Assembly (NCBI GenBank): GCA_019314085.1
Contig: JAFCZZ010000008.1
Location: forward strand, 1-17,250
Direction: 5' to 3'
Source of the DNA: Deltaproteobacteria bacterium
GTDB lineage: Bacteria; Desulfobacterota; Syntrophia; Syntrophales; UBA2210
DNA: 17,250 nucleotides
Numbering within the stretch: the stretch's first letter is position 1; each line of letters opens with the position of its first letter. The translations under genes were made by a program, and so were the position numbers. Positions 14,840 through 17,250 of the stretch are shown here, in pieces. The notes beneath the pieces are model-generated. The model worked only from the letters and a program-made list of their open reading frames with translations. It did not search any database and was not told the origin of the DNA.

Positions 14840-17250
14840 ATGGTCCCCAACACAGATGTGAACAATTTGGAACCCGGCACCGGTCAGTCCGACCACTCGT
14901 CACACCTCGGCCATGCGGGGAAATCCATACAAAAGATAGCCGTCCTTTTTACCGATATCATCGGATCGACCCGCTTTTTCCAATCCCACGGCAATCTGGC
15001 CGGACGCAGCATGCTCGAAAAGCACGAAAACATCGTTTCAAAAACCATTATAAAATTCGGCGGAACGGTGGTCAAGAATCTGGGGGACTCGATTCTGGCC
15101 TATTTTGCCGACTCTCAAGAGGCAACAAAGGCCGCCATACAAATCCAGAAGGATTTTAGCCGGTACAACAAGCGAAGAGGCGCCGAGCACAAAATTCATG
15201 TGAGAATCGGCATCCACTTTGACGAGGGGATTGTCGAAGATAAGGACATCTTCGGAAACGCGGTCAATATAGCATCGAAGATCACGCACCTTACGCCGAG
15301 TAATCAGATATTGATATCCAACAATGTCTTTGACCTGGTCAGCACAGTCCCTTCCCGCCAGTTTGAAGCGTTTGAAATTCCGGATCACAGCGATGCCCCA
15401 CCGGAATTGTCCCTGTACCGAGTCCTCTGGGAGGAGAGCACTGACCTTGCTCCAGCCATGATACCGGTCCTGTATATGAGACCGGTGCGAGAGTTGGAAG
15501 TCGACACATTCGATACCCTGTGGAACGATCTCATCGAGGGCAAGGTCCTACTTTGGAACGACAGGATCGGTGATGAAGCAATCACGGATGACCAGACCGT
15601 CATACTCACCACAAAGAGACTTTCCACCGTTATGGATGTTGCCACCGATGTGTGGAAATTTCTCAGGGGGAATATACAGGTTCATTCCGTCGTGCCGGTC
15701 CAAATCATCATCGATGCGGGCCCCTGCCAGGGAATCGACAAGCTGGCCCGTGAAGGATTGCAACCCGGGTGGGAAGAACTGAACCCGGGGACTATTTTCA
15801 TATCACCCGCAGCCTATCAACTGATAGAAGAAGAGGGCCTTTCGATTGCCAACACGACCCCTCCCGGCAAGAATCAGCCACAAGCATTCTATGAAATAGC
15901 CCCTGATGACTATAACCAGAAAGAAGATGAGGTGCTTTTCCTGCACCAGGATGCCCTGTCTCAGGGAGACAATCCACCGTGCTTCTACTGCGGCAGCAAA
16001 GGGCACGCGGCCCACGACTGCCCCTCCAAAAACCTGCCCGCCATCACCGGGGTCTTAAAAAAAGTGGGGTATCTCTCCTTCGACCGGATTAGCGACATGT
16101 TCCACATGTACCTGATGAGTCCGGAAGAGGTGAAGCGGAAAGAGATTCTGCTTCAGGGAGAATCGGGTGGGGAGGAGCTGTCCGCCGGCCTTGGATTCTA
16201 TGAGCTTAAACAGATTTTTCAACTCCGTTTTTTCAAGAGTATCTGGGACAGTCACGGCAATGACTGGGACAAGGTTGCAACAGCAAAGGACACAGGGGCG
16301 GGCACAGTCGAACTGATCCGCTTGGCCCAGGATTGCATCCGCGTTTCTAACCTCCCCCGAGCCGAATCGCTTCTTAAGGCATGCCTGGAAAAGCATCCTG
16401 ATGATTACAGAACGCACTGCACCCTGAGTTTTCTGAATATAGAAAAAGGCAGCCCCGACCGGAGTGAACAGCACCTGGACACGGCCCTTCTCCACGCACG
16501 GACGGTGCCTCAAAAAATCTTCATCCTGTTCCTGCTCTCCCGGCTGTATGTTCTTGCCGACAATCCCCGCAACGCCCTTAAAAAAATACGGGAGATTAAA
16601 AACATCCAGCCCTACCGCCCGGAAGCCATCTACCAGGAGATCATCCTGAGCTTCAAGCAGGGGGATCAGGACGCGGCATTGGCGCGGCTTATGAGTCTCA
16701 TCCGGACGAACCGGGACTATTACATCAACGCCTTGATTGATCCGGACCTAGCCCCCTTCAACAGTGTGATACACCCGCAGCTCAAGAAACTCTTCACGGA
16801 AATCCGGCAAAAGGCACAAAAAAAGGCCTATGACGCCGAGAGAGAATTTTCCTCCCTTGAACAGTTTTTAGTGGACGGTGATGATGAGACGGAGAAGGCA
16901 GCGACCCTCTTGTCAAAGATACGGACCCTCGTGTCCACCGACAGTTATTTCGGGTATATGGATATAGCGGACCTCGGCGATTCCGTAATCAGCGTCTGCC
17001 GCGGGGCAAAGGCCCGCCGGAAGAAAGAGTTCATGAACACCGTTGAAACAATACAAAGGCTCCTCGGCACTATCTTCAGACTTTCAATGGACTACCGCTC
17101 CCAACTTTTTCCCACCGCCGCTTACCAACAGTTAATGACCGTCCAATCGAACTTCAAAGAGATCCTGGAAGCGGTAACATTCAATGATTTTAGAAGATTC
17201 AGGGAGATGTCCGCACAATCCGAGGAGATCCTCAAAAAACTGGATGGGAT
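14840..17250 (+). CDS. Class III adenylate/guanylate cyclase-domain protein with CCHC zinc knuckle and TPR-like tail (3' end beyond window)
   Basis: The ATG at 14840, preceded by GGAGGATAGGA, opens a frame with no stop to the window end (at least 803 residues). No signal peptide or membrane segment is seen, so it is probably cytosolic. Residues 30-190 form a class III cyclase domain: metal Asp D39 (LFTDIIGST) and D83 (LGDSILAYF), purine-selecting K79 and D136 pointing to ATP, and N143 in FGNAVNIASK. The usual catalytic Arg is Lys (K147). Residues about 207-365 look like a second, degenerate cyclase half (VQIIIDAG at 287, PGTIFISPAAY from 316). A CCHC knuckle follows at 381-394, then helical TPR-like repeats from about 490 to 650 and a further helical region. 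Partners, and whether it makes cAMP, are unknown. Confidence 0.88.
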   Translation, partial: MVPNTDVNNLEPGTGQSDHSSHLGHAGKSIQKIAVLFTDIIGSTRFFQSHGNLAGRSMLEKHENIVSKTIIKFGGTVVKNLGDSILAYFADSQEATKAAIQIQKDFSRYNKRRGAEHKIHVRIGIHFDEGIVEDKDIFGNAVNIASKITHLTPSNQILISNNVFDLVSTVPSRQFEAFEIPDHSDAPPELSLYRVLWEESTDLAPAMIPVLYMRPVRELEVDTFDTLWNDLIEGKVLLWNDRIGDEAITDDQTVILTTKRLSTVMDVATDVWKFLRGNIQVHSVVPVQIIIDAGPCQGIDKLAREGLQPGWEELNPGTIFISPAAYQLIEEEGLSIANTTPPGKNQPQAFYEIAPDDYNQKEDEVLFLHQDALSQGDNPPCFYCGSKGHAAHDCPSKNLPAITGVLKKVGYLSFDRISDMFHMYLMSPEEVKRKEILLQGESGGEELSAGLGFYELKQIFQLRFFKSIWDSHGNDWDKVATAKDTGAGTVELIRLAQDCIRVSNLPRAESLLKACLEKHPDDYRTHCTLSFLNIEKGSPDRSEQHLDTALLHARTVPQKIFILFLLSRLYVLADNPRNALKKIREIKNIQPYRPEAIYQEIILSFKQGDQDAALARLMSLIRTNRDYYINALIDPDLAPFNSVIHPQLKKLFTEIRQKAQKKAYDAEREFSSLEQFLVDGDDETEKAATLLSKIRTLVSTDSYFGYMDIADLGDSVISVCRGAKARRKKEFMNTVETIQRLLGTIFRLSMDYRSQLFPTAAYQQLMTVQSNFKEILEAVTFNDFRRFREMSAQSEEILKKLDG
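15980..16021 (+). other. CCHC zinc-knuckle motif within the cyclase protein
   Basis: Residues C381, C384, H389 and C394 give C-x2-C-x4-H-x4-C exactly, with the aromatic (Phe382, Tyr383) and Gly (G385, G388) positions typical of retroviral-type knuckles (CFYCGSKGHAAHDC). It sits between the cyclase-like half and the TPR-like tail. In other proteins this motif binds zinc and single-stranded RNA or DNA. Confidence 0.85.

Overview
The window looks like chromosomal DNA of a Gram-negative anaerobe, most likely a Desulfobacterota / former deltaproteobacterial (Syntrophia-like) lineage. Outer-membrane genes (lptE, gmhA) show it is Gram-negative. Anaerobic oxidative-stress genes (a rubrerythrin-type diiron protein, a superoxide-reductase-like protein) and a class III cyclase fused to TPR-like repeats point to that group. 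The taxonomy is inferred from gene content, not measured.

Layout. Positions 1-4355 are housekeeping: a secreted/anchored TPM-domain protein (minus), rpsT (plus), then lptE and leuS (minus) converging on rpsT with only 2 nt between stop codons. Positions 4446-7708 form one transcription unit with a near-consensus promoter at its head and a strong intrinsic terminator at its end: gmhA (heptose isomerase), grpE and dnaK. Positions 7721-10596 hold a run of small redox and envelope genes: a rubrerythrin-like diiron protein with its own promoter, a secreted superoxide-reductase-like protein broken by a C9 tract, a four-helix cytochrome b561-like protein, WrbA, a SHOCT-domain membrane protein, and a broken gene with a TusA-like start and a DUF59/MIP18-like end. 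Positions 10649-14645 are an osmoprotectant (glycine betaine/choline type) ABC transporter in the order SBP-permease-ATPase-permease, the same as E. coli yehZYXW. From 14840 to the window edge runs a large multidomain class III nucleotidyl cyclase.

The most unusual gene is the last. It has a near-complete class III cyclase catalytic domain, a probable degenerate second cyclase-like half, a textbook CCHC zinc knuckle (C-x2-C-x4-H-x4-C, normally a single-stranded nucleic-acid-binding module of retroviral Gag and eukaryotic RNA proteins), and a TPR-like helical tail.

A second theme is a cluster of four lesions between about 8.5 and 11.8 kb: a +1 slip in a C9 tract inside a signal peptide, a frameshift in the TusA/DUF59-like gene, a GTA codon exactly where a GTG/ATG start is expected for the SBP, and an in-frame TGA at codon 57 of the first permease. 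They could reflect real decay, phase variation at the C9 tract, or consensus errors. The flanking housekeeping genes, including a G10 run inside dnaK, are intact.
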